Assembly: GCF_001741865.1 (NCBI RefSeq)
Contig: NZ_CP017147.1
Location: 4,021,001-4,085,000, forward strand
Direction of reading: 5' to 3'
From: Bosea vaviloviae
Lineage (GTDB): Bacteria > Pseudomonadota > Alphaproteobacteria > Rhizobiales > Beijerinckiaceae
DNA length: 64,000 bases
In this document: positions 1 to 8,603 of the stretch, piece by piece
Layout: every line of letters begins with the position of its first letter
How positions within the stretch are numbered: the stretch's first letter is position 1
Translations under genes and position numbers: made by a program
The notes under the pieces: model-generated
Told to the model about the DNA's origin: nothing
What the model saw: the letters and a program-made list of their open reading frames with translations, nothing else
Databases searched by the model: none

Positions 1-656
1 TTGTGCGCCCAATAGGCTTCCTCGCGTGCGAGCCCGCCGCCGGCAATTCCCTCATGGCTTCCCTCGGCGAAGTCGGAATACTGGAGCGTGAGATCGGGGA
101 GGGCGGGTTTACGGCCGCGGCCGAGCGCCTGATAGGCGGACACGAAATCCTTGGCGATGATGCCCATCGACCAGCCGTCGCTGACGATGTGGTGGGCGAT
201 GACCAGGATCACGGCCTCGGCACGGCTCTTGCGCAGCAGCGTCGCTCGCAGGAGCGGGGCCTCGCTCAGATCGAAGCCCGTGCGCGCCTCGACCTGGGCA
301 ATGCGATCGGCCTCCGTGGTGCGATCGGCCTCCGGCAGGCCGGACAGGTCGATCTCGACCAGTTTGAAGGACACATGCTCCGCTATGGCCTGAACGGGGC
401 GGCCATCCATGACCTGGATAGCCGTCCGGAGGCTTTCGTGCCGGTCCAGGATCGCCTGGAACGCATCCTGTGCGAGGGCGGCGTCGAGATGGCCGCGTAT
501 GCGCCATTTGACGACGATGTTGAGCGCGGGCGTACCCGGGTCCCTGCTGTCGAGCTGCCAGTAGCGCTCCTGTGCCGACGAGCACCGTGCCGTCATCACG
601 ATACGGTCGGGTTCGCGAATATGGATTTCGGGATCACGCGAGAACTGGTTTGCCAT
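1..656 (-). CDS. NRPS condensation-domain protein (N-terminal part, runs off left edge)
   Basis: The reading frame starts at the ATG at 654-656 and stays open to base 1, giving about 218 residues. It encodes the first half of a peptide-synthetase condensation domain. The catalytic HHxxxDG motif appears as HHIVSDGWS near residue 154, followed by the usual aromatic 'YSDFAEG' region. The start lies 6 bases after the stop of the upstream PKS/NRPS gene, so it is the next gene of the same operon and should take the peptide from the upstream C-A-T module. No adenylation domain or thioesterase is visible, so module content and chain release lie beyond the window. The condensation-domain family is secure; the acceptor amino acid and the subtype (LCL or DCL) cannot be told. 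Confidence 0.88.
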   Translation of the reverse strand, partial: MANQFSRDPEIHIREPDRIVMTARCSSAQERYWQLDSRDPGTPALNIVVKWRIRGHLDAALAQDAFQAILDRHESLRTAIQVMDGRPVQAIAEHVSFKLVEIDLSGLPEADRTTEADRIAQVEARTGFDLSEAPLLRATLLRKSRAEAVILVIAHHIVSDGWSMGIIAKDFVSAYQALGRGRKPALPDLTLQYSDFAEGSHEGIAGGGLAREEAYWAH

Positions 657-662
657 GGTTGT

Positions 663-3600
663 TCACCCACGCTCGCGCTGTGACACGGCGCCCGGTTCGC
701 CTGGCTGCGCGGCGTCGCGCGCTTGCCGCCATGGCCGCTTCCAGAACGCGGGAGCGGCGGCCGGTTCGACGACGTCTTCAGCGGGAAGCGATGCCGCGAC
801 GCTGGCGATCGTCCGGTTACGGAAAAAATCCCGGGCCGCGAGCTTCAGGCCATCGCGTCGCGCCCGCCCCGTTATCTGGAAGATGCTGAGGGAATCGGCA
901 CCGAGATCGAACAGATCCTCGTCAACGCCGATATCCTCGCGTCTCAGCACGTCGCACCAGATGCGGGCCAGGGTTTCCTCGACGCGGGTGCGGGGCATGA
1001 CCTTGCCGGTCTTTGGCGCCGCGATGTCGGCGTCGGGAGCGGGAAGCGCGGCGCGATCGAGCTTTCCGCTGGAGTTGAGAGGCAGTGCCGGCAGGCCGAC
1101 CCAGGCCGTCGGCACCATGTAATCCGGCAGCTCCTGTGCCAGCACAGCCCGCAACTCGGTTGATGGCGGACTTTCAGCGCCAGTGACGTGATAGCAGACC
1201 AGCCGCGGCTCGTTTGGGACGTCTTCGCGCAGGATCACGGCCGAGACGAGGCCGGTCTTGCGCGCAAGGACAGCCTCGATTTCCCCAGGCTCGATCCGGT
1301 AGCCACGCAGCTTCACCTGATGGTCGAGGCGCCCCAGATGCTGGATGCGGCCATCGGCGAGGTATTTGGCGCGGTCGCCGGTGCGGTAGGCCCTGGCGCT
1401 GCTGTCCGGATCGACCGGGTTGGCGATGAAGCTCTTGGCCGTGAGCCTCGGGTTGTTGGCATAGCCGCGTGCCAGGCCCGCGCCCGCGATCAGCAGCTCG
1501 CCGGGAATGCCGACGCCGACGGGCTCGTCATTGTCATCGACAATGTAGAACTGCGTGTTGGCGATCGGCAGGCCGATGGTGATGACGTCGTCATCGGGTG
1601 CTATGCGAGCGACCGAAGACCAGATGGTGGTCTCGGTCGGTCCATACATGTTCCACAGCTCGCCGCCGCCTTCGAGCAGCTTGCGGGCGAGTTCGAGCGG
1701 CAGGGCTTCGCCGCCGCAGAGCATGCGGAAGCCCGGATGCGAGCGGAAGCCTGCTCCCAGCAGGAGCCGCCACGTCATCGGCGTCGCCTGCAGAACGGTG
1801 GCGCCGCTCTGTTCCAGCCGCGCCAGAAGTTCCGTTCCGTCCTTCGCCTCCTCGGCGGTCGCGATGGCAACCCGGCCGCCCCGGATCAGCGGCAGCAGCA
1901 GCTCCAGCGCCGCGATATCGAACGTCACCGTGGTGACGGCGAGCATGGTGTCTGTGCTGGCAAAGCCCGGCTCGTTTGCCATCGCAAACAGAAGGTTCGA
2001 CAAGCCGCCATGAGTGACCTCGACGCCCTTTGGCGCTCCGGTGGAGCCAGAGGTATAGATCACATAGGCGAGGTGACCGGCCGAAACCGGCGCCGTCCTG
2101 ATGCCGGCGAGCTTGCGATCGGTCTGGTCCACATCGATCGACATAATGCCTTCGTCAGGGTCGAGGACGGTCGTATCCGGCGGACCGGCGGTCAGAAGCG
2201 CAACGGCTTCCGAGTCCCTCAGGATCGTCAGGAGCCGGGCGCTGGGCATCATCGGGTCGAGCGGCACATAGGGGAAGCCGGCCTTGAGCGCACCCAGCAT
2301 AGCGGCGACAAGCGCCGGGGAACGCGCGATCAGGAGCCCGACGCGGCTCTCTGGCGTGTCGATCCTTGCCATGAGCTCGGCCGCGATGCGGTTCGCCCAC
2401 GCGTTCAGCTCGGAGTAGGACAGTTGCTCATCGCCGAATGACACAGCGATGGCGTCAGGCTGTTGCTGTGCCCGCTGCTCGAAGGCCGCAACAGTGCCCT
2501 CCTCGATCTGGAAGGCGACTTGCGTGTCGTTCAGATCCGAGACGAGACGCTGGCGTTCTCCGCCCTCGATCAGCGGCATCGTCGCTATGGTCATGTCGGG
2601 ATTGGCAGCGAAAGCTGCGAGCAGCGTGCGGTAGTGCCCCAGCCAACGGTCGATGGTCGCAGCATCGAAGAGATCGGCGCCGTAGCAGCAGTCGATCCGC
2701 AGCCCGTCGTCGGATTCCCCAATGTTGAAGTAGATGTCGAAGGTGGAGAACGATTTGGGGTTCGGCTCCGCGCTGGCGCTGACACCGGGCCCGAAGTCGA
2801 GATTGCCTGCCAGGCGCTCGAGATTGAACTGCACCTCGACGAGTGGCAGCCGGCCCGAGACGGGCGGGACGCGCAGCCGCTTCAGAAGCGCGCCGAGCGT
2901 GAAGCTTTGATGGTCGTAGGCGTCGAGAATCAGGTGTCCGACCTTGTCGAGATGGGCCGAGAACGGCTCTGCCGGATCGATGGCGCCTCGGATCGGCAGG
3001 AAGTTGACGCAATGACCGACCGGCGTGGGACCCTCCAGCAGCGATTGCCCGGCGGCGGGAACGCCCACGACGAGGTCGCGCCCGCCCGAGAGCCGCAGCA
3101 GCAGGACCTGGAAAGCGGCGAAGAGCGTGGCGAACAGGGTTCTCCGGCGCTGCGCGCCGGCCGCCTTCACCTGACGATAGAGCTCCGCGTCGATGAAGCT
3201 CGTGCGCGTGCCGCCGCGGAAGCTGCGCGGCGCCTGCCGCGGCCGATCGGTCGGCAATTCGAGCGGGGCGGGAAGGTCCGAGAACGTCCCGGCCCAGTAG
3301 GTTCCGGCCTCATTGACGCGCGGGTCCTGGCGCGTCAGCTTCGCATATTCGGCGAAGGGCATCGGGGGCTTGAGGCCGCCGGCGCCGGAGCGATAGGCCG
3401 TGGCGATCTCGTCGAGCAGGACATTCGTCGACCAGCCATCGCAGACGATGTGATGCGCCGACAGGATCAGCACATGCCGGTCATCGCCGAGCCGGATGAT
3501 CTCTGCTTCCGCCACCGGGCCCTGCACGAGATCATAGGGTCGGCCGGCATAGGCCTCGATCGTGGCGCGAAGGGCCTCTTGCGGATCGGGTTCGCCGCGC

Positions 3601-6600
3601 AGATCGCTCATGGTGACCGGAAAGCTGCCCGATGGCGCGATCTGCATCGTCTCGCCATCCCCGGAGAACCTGGCATGGAGGACAGGGTGCCGGGCAGCGA
3701 CCTGCCTGACCGCCTCGGCGAGGCGGGGCGCGTCGATGTCGCCTTCGAGCGTCAGGCTGATGGATTCGTTGAAGGCGGCGCTGGCCTCGGCTCCGGTCTG
3801 AGCCGAAAGCCAGATTTCTGTCTGGGCCTCCGTGAGAGGAAACTCGCTCTCGGAAGGCGCGATGGGAAACTCCGCCGCGTGGCTTTCGACAGCGCCGCCA
3901 GGCAGCATCCCGTCCCGCCGCATGAGCTGGAGGCTTTCGCGGAAAGCCTGGACGATCGCGGCGATTTCGGCATCGCCGTGCTGCGTCGTCAGGAAGCACG
4001 GATAGTGCTCCTGGATGAAAATGCCACGGGCCCGCAGGTGATAATGCAGCAGGCTGCCCAGCCGGTGGTCGCGGCCCGGTTCGAAATAGAGAACGCTGCC
4101 ATAACTTTCGATCGGTACGTCCCAGCCGACCTCCGCGAAGGCGCGCTTCAGATCCTCAGCCAGATGTTGCATGCGGTTGGTCAGCGCCTCCGTGAGCGCC
4201 GGCCCCTTGTCCTTGACATGCTTCAGCACGGCGACGGTCGCCGCCAGGGCGAGCGGGTGCCTGACGAAGGTTCCCGCGAAGAAGGTGACGCCGATCTCGG
4301 GCGCGCTGTCGTCGCCGAAACGCCAGGCGCCGCCGTCGAGCGCGTCCATGAAGCGTGGCGTCCCCGCCAGCAGTCCGACGGGCAGGCCGCCACCGACGAC
4401 CTTTCCATAGGTGGATAGATCGGGACGGATCCCGAGCAGCGCCTGCACCCCGGCTGGATGGACCCTGAATCCGGTCACGACCTCATCGAAAACCAGCGCC
4501 GTGCCGGCCTGTTCGGTGATCGCGCGCAGCGCCTTGAGGAAGTCGGCGGGCAGGTATCCGGGCCGCCGACTCTGCACGGGTTCGACGAGAACGGCGGCAA
4601 GCTCGTGAGTGTGTTCGCGGAGCCAGGCGAGGCTTTCATCCGTGCCATAGTCCAGCACGGTCATGCGGCCGACGGCCTCCGCCGGGATGCCCGGCGCGGC
4701 GGGCACGGAGCGGCGCTGCTCGCCCGCGCCGACACCCCGGACCAAGACCTCGTCGAACTGGCCGTGATAGGCGCCCGCAAAAGCGACGATGCGATCGCGG
4801 CCGGTCACGGTGCGGGCAACGCGTATCGCGGCCATCACGGCTTCGGAGCCCGTATTGCAGAAGGCGACGCGGGCATGGCCGGTGAGATCGCAAAACAGCC
4901 TGGACGCCTCGTGCGCGAGCGGTGATTGCGGCCCAATGGCAAAGCCTTCGGCAAGCTGGGCCTGAACGGCCTCGACGACGAAATCTGGGGCGTGGCCAAA
5001 GGCGGTCTGGCCGTAGCCATTGACCAAGTCGATATAGACGTTGCCGTCGACATCCCAGATCTGGGCGCCCTTCGCCCGTGCGGCGACGATCGGATAGACC
5101 ATCTCCTTCCAGTCCGCGGCGAAACCCGAGACGGTGCGCGGGTCGGCGAGCATCGGGCGATGCTCGTCCGCGAGCCGCTTCGAATTCGGGGTCTTGCCGA
5201 CATAGAGCGCTGTCAGCTGGGCAATATGCGCGCGCTGCGCCTCGGTGAGCGCCTCATTGCCCGCGCGGATCAGCGGCCGGAGCCGTGTCGCCGGGCCGGC
5301 AGCGGCCGCCGCGTTCGGCGCAGCGGGAGCGGGAGCAATCGCTGATGAGGCCTGCAGGGGCGGTGCCGTCTTTGCGCTGGCAGGCACTGCCGCCTGGCCG
5401 CTCAAGACCTGCAACTGACGCTCCATCAAACGCGACATCGCGTCGAGTTGCTCGCGCATCAGCGCGTCGATAGCCGAGCCGTCTGGCCGGCTGACGTCGA
5501 TGGCGGCAGCGGGCGGGGCAGCGGGCGAAGCAAGGGATGGGGCAGGGGATGGCGTAGCCTTCGCCGCAGCTTGCACGATGATGGCAGGCTGCGCGATGTC
5601 CTGCGGGTGAAGCGCGGCGATGTGGCGTGCTACATCGTCGACGCTTGGAAGATCGTCGAGAAGCTGCCGGAAGCGGATTTGTACGCCGAACGTCGTCTGC
5701 AGGCTCTGGGCAGCCTGTGTCAACAGCAGCGAGTCGAAGCCGAGCTCGAGGAAGCTCGCGCCGGTCTCGGCTTCGCCGAAGGCCCGGCCCGACAGGTTCT
5801 CGAAGATGGCGGCGACGCGGGTGCCGAGGCCCGAACGACCCAGGAGGAGGTCGACATCAGCTTGGCTGTCCATGGCCGGTTCCTGATCAGGTTGACCTTG
5901 ATGAAGATTGTCGAGGGGGGAGACGGGTATGGCCGGCACGCCTCCGGTGGAGGCTGCGGGAGCCTCGACCCAGTGAGGGCTGCGCTCGAAAGGATAGCTC
6001 GGCAGGGAGACGCGTCTGCGGCTGCCTTCGCCGTGATAGGCAGTCCAATCCGGCGCGATGCCGGCGCTCCAGAGGCGCCCGAGAGCGGCCGCGAGCATCT
6101 CTCCGGCGTCGCCCTGCACTGCCGGCAGGCAGGAGATGGCGGCGCGGCCGGCGCCAGCCCCTTGCAGCGCGAAGCTCGCCAGCGCGGCACCGGGGCCGAC
6201 CTCGAGCAGTACGGGAGACAACTCGCGCATCAGGGTGGCGATACCGTCGGCGAAGCGGACAGGCTCGCGGGCATGCCTGGCCCAATAGGACGGATCGGTC
6301 GCCTGTTCGGCGGTGATCCAATCGCCGCTGACACCCGAGACATAGGGCAGCTCGGGCGGATTGAGGCGGATGGCCGCGACCGCTTCGGTGAACGGCTCGA
6401 TCAACGGGTCGATCATGCCGGAGTGGAACGCATGCGAGGTCAGCAGCCGGCGATGCGTCACCTCGCGCTGCGCAAGCTCCGCTTCCAGTGCCTCGATCGC
6501 CTCGAACGGACCGGCGAGCACGCTCATGCCGGGGGCGTTGACCGCCGCAACCGAGATGCCGTGACGAGCCAGCGCCGCAATCTCGGCATCGGGCAGGCGC

Positions 6601-8603
6601 ACGGCCAGCATCGCCCCACCCGGCAGATCCTGCATCATGCGGCCGCGCGTCGCGACGACCGACAGGGCATCCTCGAGCGAGAAGACGCCGGCGAGGCAGG
6701 CCGCCGCGAACTCGCCGACGCTGTGGCCGATCATCGCGGCAGGACGCAGGCCCCAACTCGCCAGAAGCTGTGCGAGAGCATATTCGACAGTGAAGATCGC
6801 GGGCTGGGCGAGCACGGTCGCCGAGAGGCGCTCCGGATCGGCGCCGCCATTGCTCGGATAGAGCTGGCTGCGCAGATCGAAATCGAGCCGGGGCTTCAAG
6901 ATCTCACAGCAAAGATCGACCGTCCGGCGATAGACCCGCTCTCCGGCATAGAGTTCTCGCGCCATCTGCGGGTATTGCGAGCCCTGTCCCGGGAACATGA
7001 AGACGAGGTCGCCTGAGCCGGTTACCGCTGCAATGCGTGCGGTATTCTGCTTGCGCAGCGCTTCGGCGGCCTCGCCATGGCTGCTGCCGGCCACGGCGGT
7101 GCGATGGGCGAAATGGCGCCGTCCCGTCTGCAAGGTGAAAGCGATGTCGGCGAGGCTCTGTTCGGGGTGTGCGTCGAGATGCTGCGCGAGCCGGTCCCGC
7201 GCCTGGCCGAGCGCCGCTGCACTCCGGGCCGAAATCGTCAGGATCTGGCTGCTGCGTGCCGGGGCTTCCGCTTCGGTCGCGGGCGCCTGCTCCAGCACGA
7301 GATGGACATTGGTCCCGCCGACACCGAAGGCGCTGACGCCCGCACGGCGCGGTCCTTCCCCGGCCGGCCAGTCCTGCTGGCGATCGGCGATGAAGAACGG
7401 GCTGTTCGGCAGATCGAGCGCAGGGTTGGGTTGCGTGACATGCAGGCTCGCCGGCAGCGTTCCGTTCGCGACCGCGAGCGTGGCCTTGATCAGGCCCGCG
7501 ACACCGGCTGCCGCATCGAGATGGCCGATATTGGATTTGACGGAGCCCAGCGCACAGAAGCCGCGATCCTCTGTCGTCAAGCGGAAGGCGGAGGTCAGCC
7601 CGGCGACCTCGATCGGATCTCCCATCGGTGTGCCGGTGCCGTGGCATTCGACATAGCCTATGGAGCGCGCGTCGATATCGGCGGCAGCATGGGCCATGAC
7701 GATCGCCCCCGCCTGACCGTCGACGCTCGGAGCCGTGAAGCCGACCTTGCCGGCGCCGTCATTATTGAGGCCGACGCCGCGGATGACGGCGTAGACGTGA
7801 TCGCGGTCGGCGACGGCATCCTCCAGCCGTTTCAACGCCACAATGCCGGCGCCGCTGCCGAAGACCGTGCCATTGGCGCTACTGTCGAAAGCGCGGCAAT
7901 GGCCGTCCGTCGAGACCATGCCGCCATCCTGGGCGAGATAGCCTCGCCGCTGCGGGAAGGTGATCGAGACGCCGCCCGCCAAGGCCATGTCGCAACCGTG
8001 GTTAAGCAGGCTCTGGACGGCCTGGGCGACGGCCAGAAGCGAGGTCGAGCAGGCCGATTGGACCGCGACGCAAGGGCCGGTGAGACCGAGCTTGTAGCCG
8101 ATGCGCGTCGCGGTGAAATCCGAGGCGGAACCGACCAGCATCGAAAGGTTACCGACCTGAAAGCTCGACGTGTAGTCGGCGACGGCGGCGCGATCCTGAA
8201 ACAGATTGTGCAGCAGATAGGTGCTGGATGTCGCGCCGGCGAAGACGCCGATGCACTGGCCGGGTCTGGCGGGATCGTAGCCCGCATCCTCGAGCGCTTC
8301 CCAGGCACATTCCAGCAGCAGGCGCTGTTGCGGATCGGTGACTGCGGCCTCGCGTGGCAGCATGCCGAAGAAGGGAGCGTCGAACAGTTCGACGCCTTCG
8401 AGGAGGGATCGGGCCGGGACATAGTTCGGCAGCGCGCGCGTCGCCGCATCGAAACTGTCCTCGAGCGCGGCGGGGTCGATCCGGGTGATGGATTCCACCC
8501 CGTTCAGAAGATTCTGCCAGAACGCACCGATATCGGCCGCGCCAGGAAAGCGACCGGCCATGCCGATGATCGCGATGGCGCCGCGGGGGAGGGGCTCACT
8601 CAT
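663..8603 (-). CDS. Hybrid PKS-NRPS with beta-aminotransferase: KS-AT-ACP-AMT-C-A-T (2646 aa)
   Basis: Domains in order are: ketosynthase about 8-435 (Cys185 in SACSTS, His321 in ECHGTGT, His361 in KSNIGH); acyltransferase about 530-840 (Ser628 in GHSVGE, HAFH at 724-727, the malonyl-type signature); ACP (Ser958 in LGFDSL); a class III PLP aminotransferase about 1110-1550 (PLP Lys1401 in STYGKVVGG); condensation about 1590-2010 (HHIVCDGWS); adenylation about 2030-2500 (YTSGSTGAPKG); carrier (Ser2571 in LGADSL). There is no ketoreductase, dehydratase, methyltransferase or thioesterase. The order resembles microcystin McyE and iturin-family synthases, where the AMT converts a beta-ketoacyl chain to a beta-amino acid. 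The A-domain pocket reads D-I-L-Q-L-G-M-I-W by alignment to GrsA, closest to glycine-type codes I remember. The start ATG overlaps the end of the upstream A-T gene by 8 bases, so the two are translationally coupled. Confidence 0.95.
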   Translation of the reverse strand: MSEPLPRGAIAIIGMAGRFPGAADIGAFWQNLLNGVESITRIDPAALEDSFDAATRALPNYVPARSLLEGVELFDAPFFGMLPREAAVTDPQQRLLLECAWEALEDAGYDPARPGQCIGVFAGATSSTYLLHNLFQDRAAVADYTSSFQVGNLSMLVGSASDFTATRIGYKLGLTGPCVAVQSACSTSLLAVAQAVQSLLNHGCDMALAGGVSITFPQRRGYLAQDGGMVSTDGHCRAFDSSANGTVFGSGAGIVALKRLEDAVADRDHVYAVIRGVGLNNDGAGKVGFTAPSVDGQAGAIVMAHAAADIDARSIGYVECHGTGTPMGDPIEVAGLTSAFRLTTEDRGFCALGSVKSNIGHLDAAAGVAGLIKATLAVANGTLPASLHVTQPNPALDLPNSPFFIADRQQDWPAGEGPRRAGVSAFGVGGTNVHLVLEQAPATEAEAPARSSQILTISARSAAALGQARDRLAQHLDAHPEQSLADIAFTLQTGRRHFAHRTAVAGSSHGEAAEALRKQNTARIAAVTGSGDLVFMFPGQGSQYPQMARELYAGERVYRRTVDLCCEILKPRLDFDLRSQLYPSNGGADPERLSATVLAQPAIFTVEYALAQLLASWGLRPAAMIGHSVGEFAAACLAGVFSLEDALSVVATRGRMMQDLPGGAMLAVRLPDAEIAALARHGISVAAVNAPGMSVLAGPFEAIEALEAELAQREVTHRRLLTSHAFHSGMIDPLIEPFTEAVAAIRLNPPELPYVSGVSGDWITAEQATDPSYWARHAREPVRFADGIATLMRELSPVLLEVGPGAALASFALQGAGAGRAAISCLPAVQGDAGEMLAAALGRLWSAGIAPDWTAYHGEGSRRRVSLPSYPFERSPHWVEAPAASTGGVPAIPVSPLDNLHQGQPDQEPAMDSQADVDLLLGRSGLGTRVAAIFENLSGRAFGEAETGASFLELGFDSLLLTQAAQSLQTTFGVQIRFRQLLDDLPSVDDVARHIAALHPQDIAQPAIIVQAAAKATPSPAPSLASPAAPPAAAIDVSRPDGSAIDALMREQLDAMSRLMERQLQVLSGQAAVPASAKTAPPLQASSAIAPAPAAPNAAAAAGPATRLRPLIRAGNEALTEAQRAHIAQLTALYVGKTPNSKRLADEHRPMLADPRTVSGFAADWKEMVYPIVAARAKGAQIWDVDGNVYIDLVNGYGQTAFGHAPDFVVEAVQAQLAEGFAIGPQSPLAHEASRLFCDLTGHARVAFCNTGSEAVMAAIRVARTVTGRDRIVAFAGAYHGQFDEVLVRGVGAGEQRRSVPAAPGIPAEAVGRMTVLDYGTDESLAWLREHTHELAAVLVEPVQSRRPGYLPADFLKALRAITEQAGTALVFDEVVTGFRVHPAGVQALLGIRPDLSTYGKVVGGGLPVGLLAGTPRFMDALDGGAWRFGDDSAPEIGVTFFAGTFVRHPLALAATVAVLKHVKDKGPALTEALTNRMQHLAEDLKRAFAEVGWDVPIESYGSVLYFEPGRDHRLGSLLHYHLRARGIFIQEHYPCFLTTQHGDAEIAAIVQAFRESLQLMRRDGMLPGGAVESHAAEFPIAPSESEFPLTEAQTEIWLSAQTGAEASAAFNESISLTLEGDIDAPRLAEAVRQVAARHPVLHARFSGDGETMQIAPSGSFPVTMSDLRGEPDPQEALRATIEAYAGRPYDLVQGPVAEAEIIRLGDDRHVLILSAHHIVCDGWSTNVLLDEIATAYRSGAGGLKPPMPFAEYAKLTRQDPRVNEAGTYWAGTFSDLPAPLELPTDRPRQAPRSFRGGTRTSFIDAELYRQVKAAGAQRRRTLFATLFAAFQVLLLRLSGGRDLVVGVPAAGQSLLEGPTPVGHCVNFLPIRGAIDPAEPFSAHLDKVGHLILDAYDHQSFTLGALLKRLRVPPVSGRLPLVEVQFNLERLAGNLDFGPGVSASAEPNPKSFSTFDIYFNIGESDDGLRIDCCYGADLFDAATIDRWLGHYRTLLAAFAANPDMTIATMPLIEGGERQRLVSDLNDTQVAFQIEEGTVAAFEQRAQQQPDAIAVSFGDEQLSYSELNAWANRIAAELMARIDTPESRVGLLIARSPALVAAMLGALKAGFPYVPLDPMMPSARLLTILRDSEAVALLTAGPPDTTVLDPDEGIMSIDVDQTDRKLAGIRTAPVSAGHLAYVIYTSGSTGAPKGVEVTHGGLSNLLFAMANEPGFASTDTMLAVTTVTFDIAALELLLPLIRGGRVAIATAEEAKDGTELLARLEQSGATVLQATPMTWRLLLGAGFRSHPGFRMLCGGEALPLELARKLLEGGGELWNMYGPTETTIWSSVARIAPDDDVITIGLPIANTQFYIVDDNDEPVGVGIPGELLIAGAGLARGYANNPRLTAKSFIANPVDPDSSARAYRTGDRAKYLADGRIQHLGRLDHQVKLRGYRIEPGEIEAVLARKTGLVSAVILREDVPNEPRLVCYHVTGAESPPSTELRAVLAQELPDYMVPTAWVGLPALPLNSSGKLDRAALPAPDADIAAPKTGKVMPRTRVEETLARIWCDVLRREDIGVDEDLFDLGADSLSIFQITGRARRDGLKLAARDFFRNRTIASVAASLPAEDVVEPAAAPAFWKRPWRQARDAAQPGEPGAVSQRERG

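Noticed and set aside
2463..4418. Long plus-strand open frames opposite the PKS/NRPS gene (also 5448-7016 and 7077-9044)
   Set aside because: High G+C removes stop codons from antisense frames. The minus strand encodes complete catalytic domains across the same bases.
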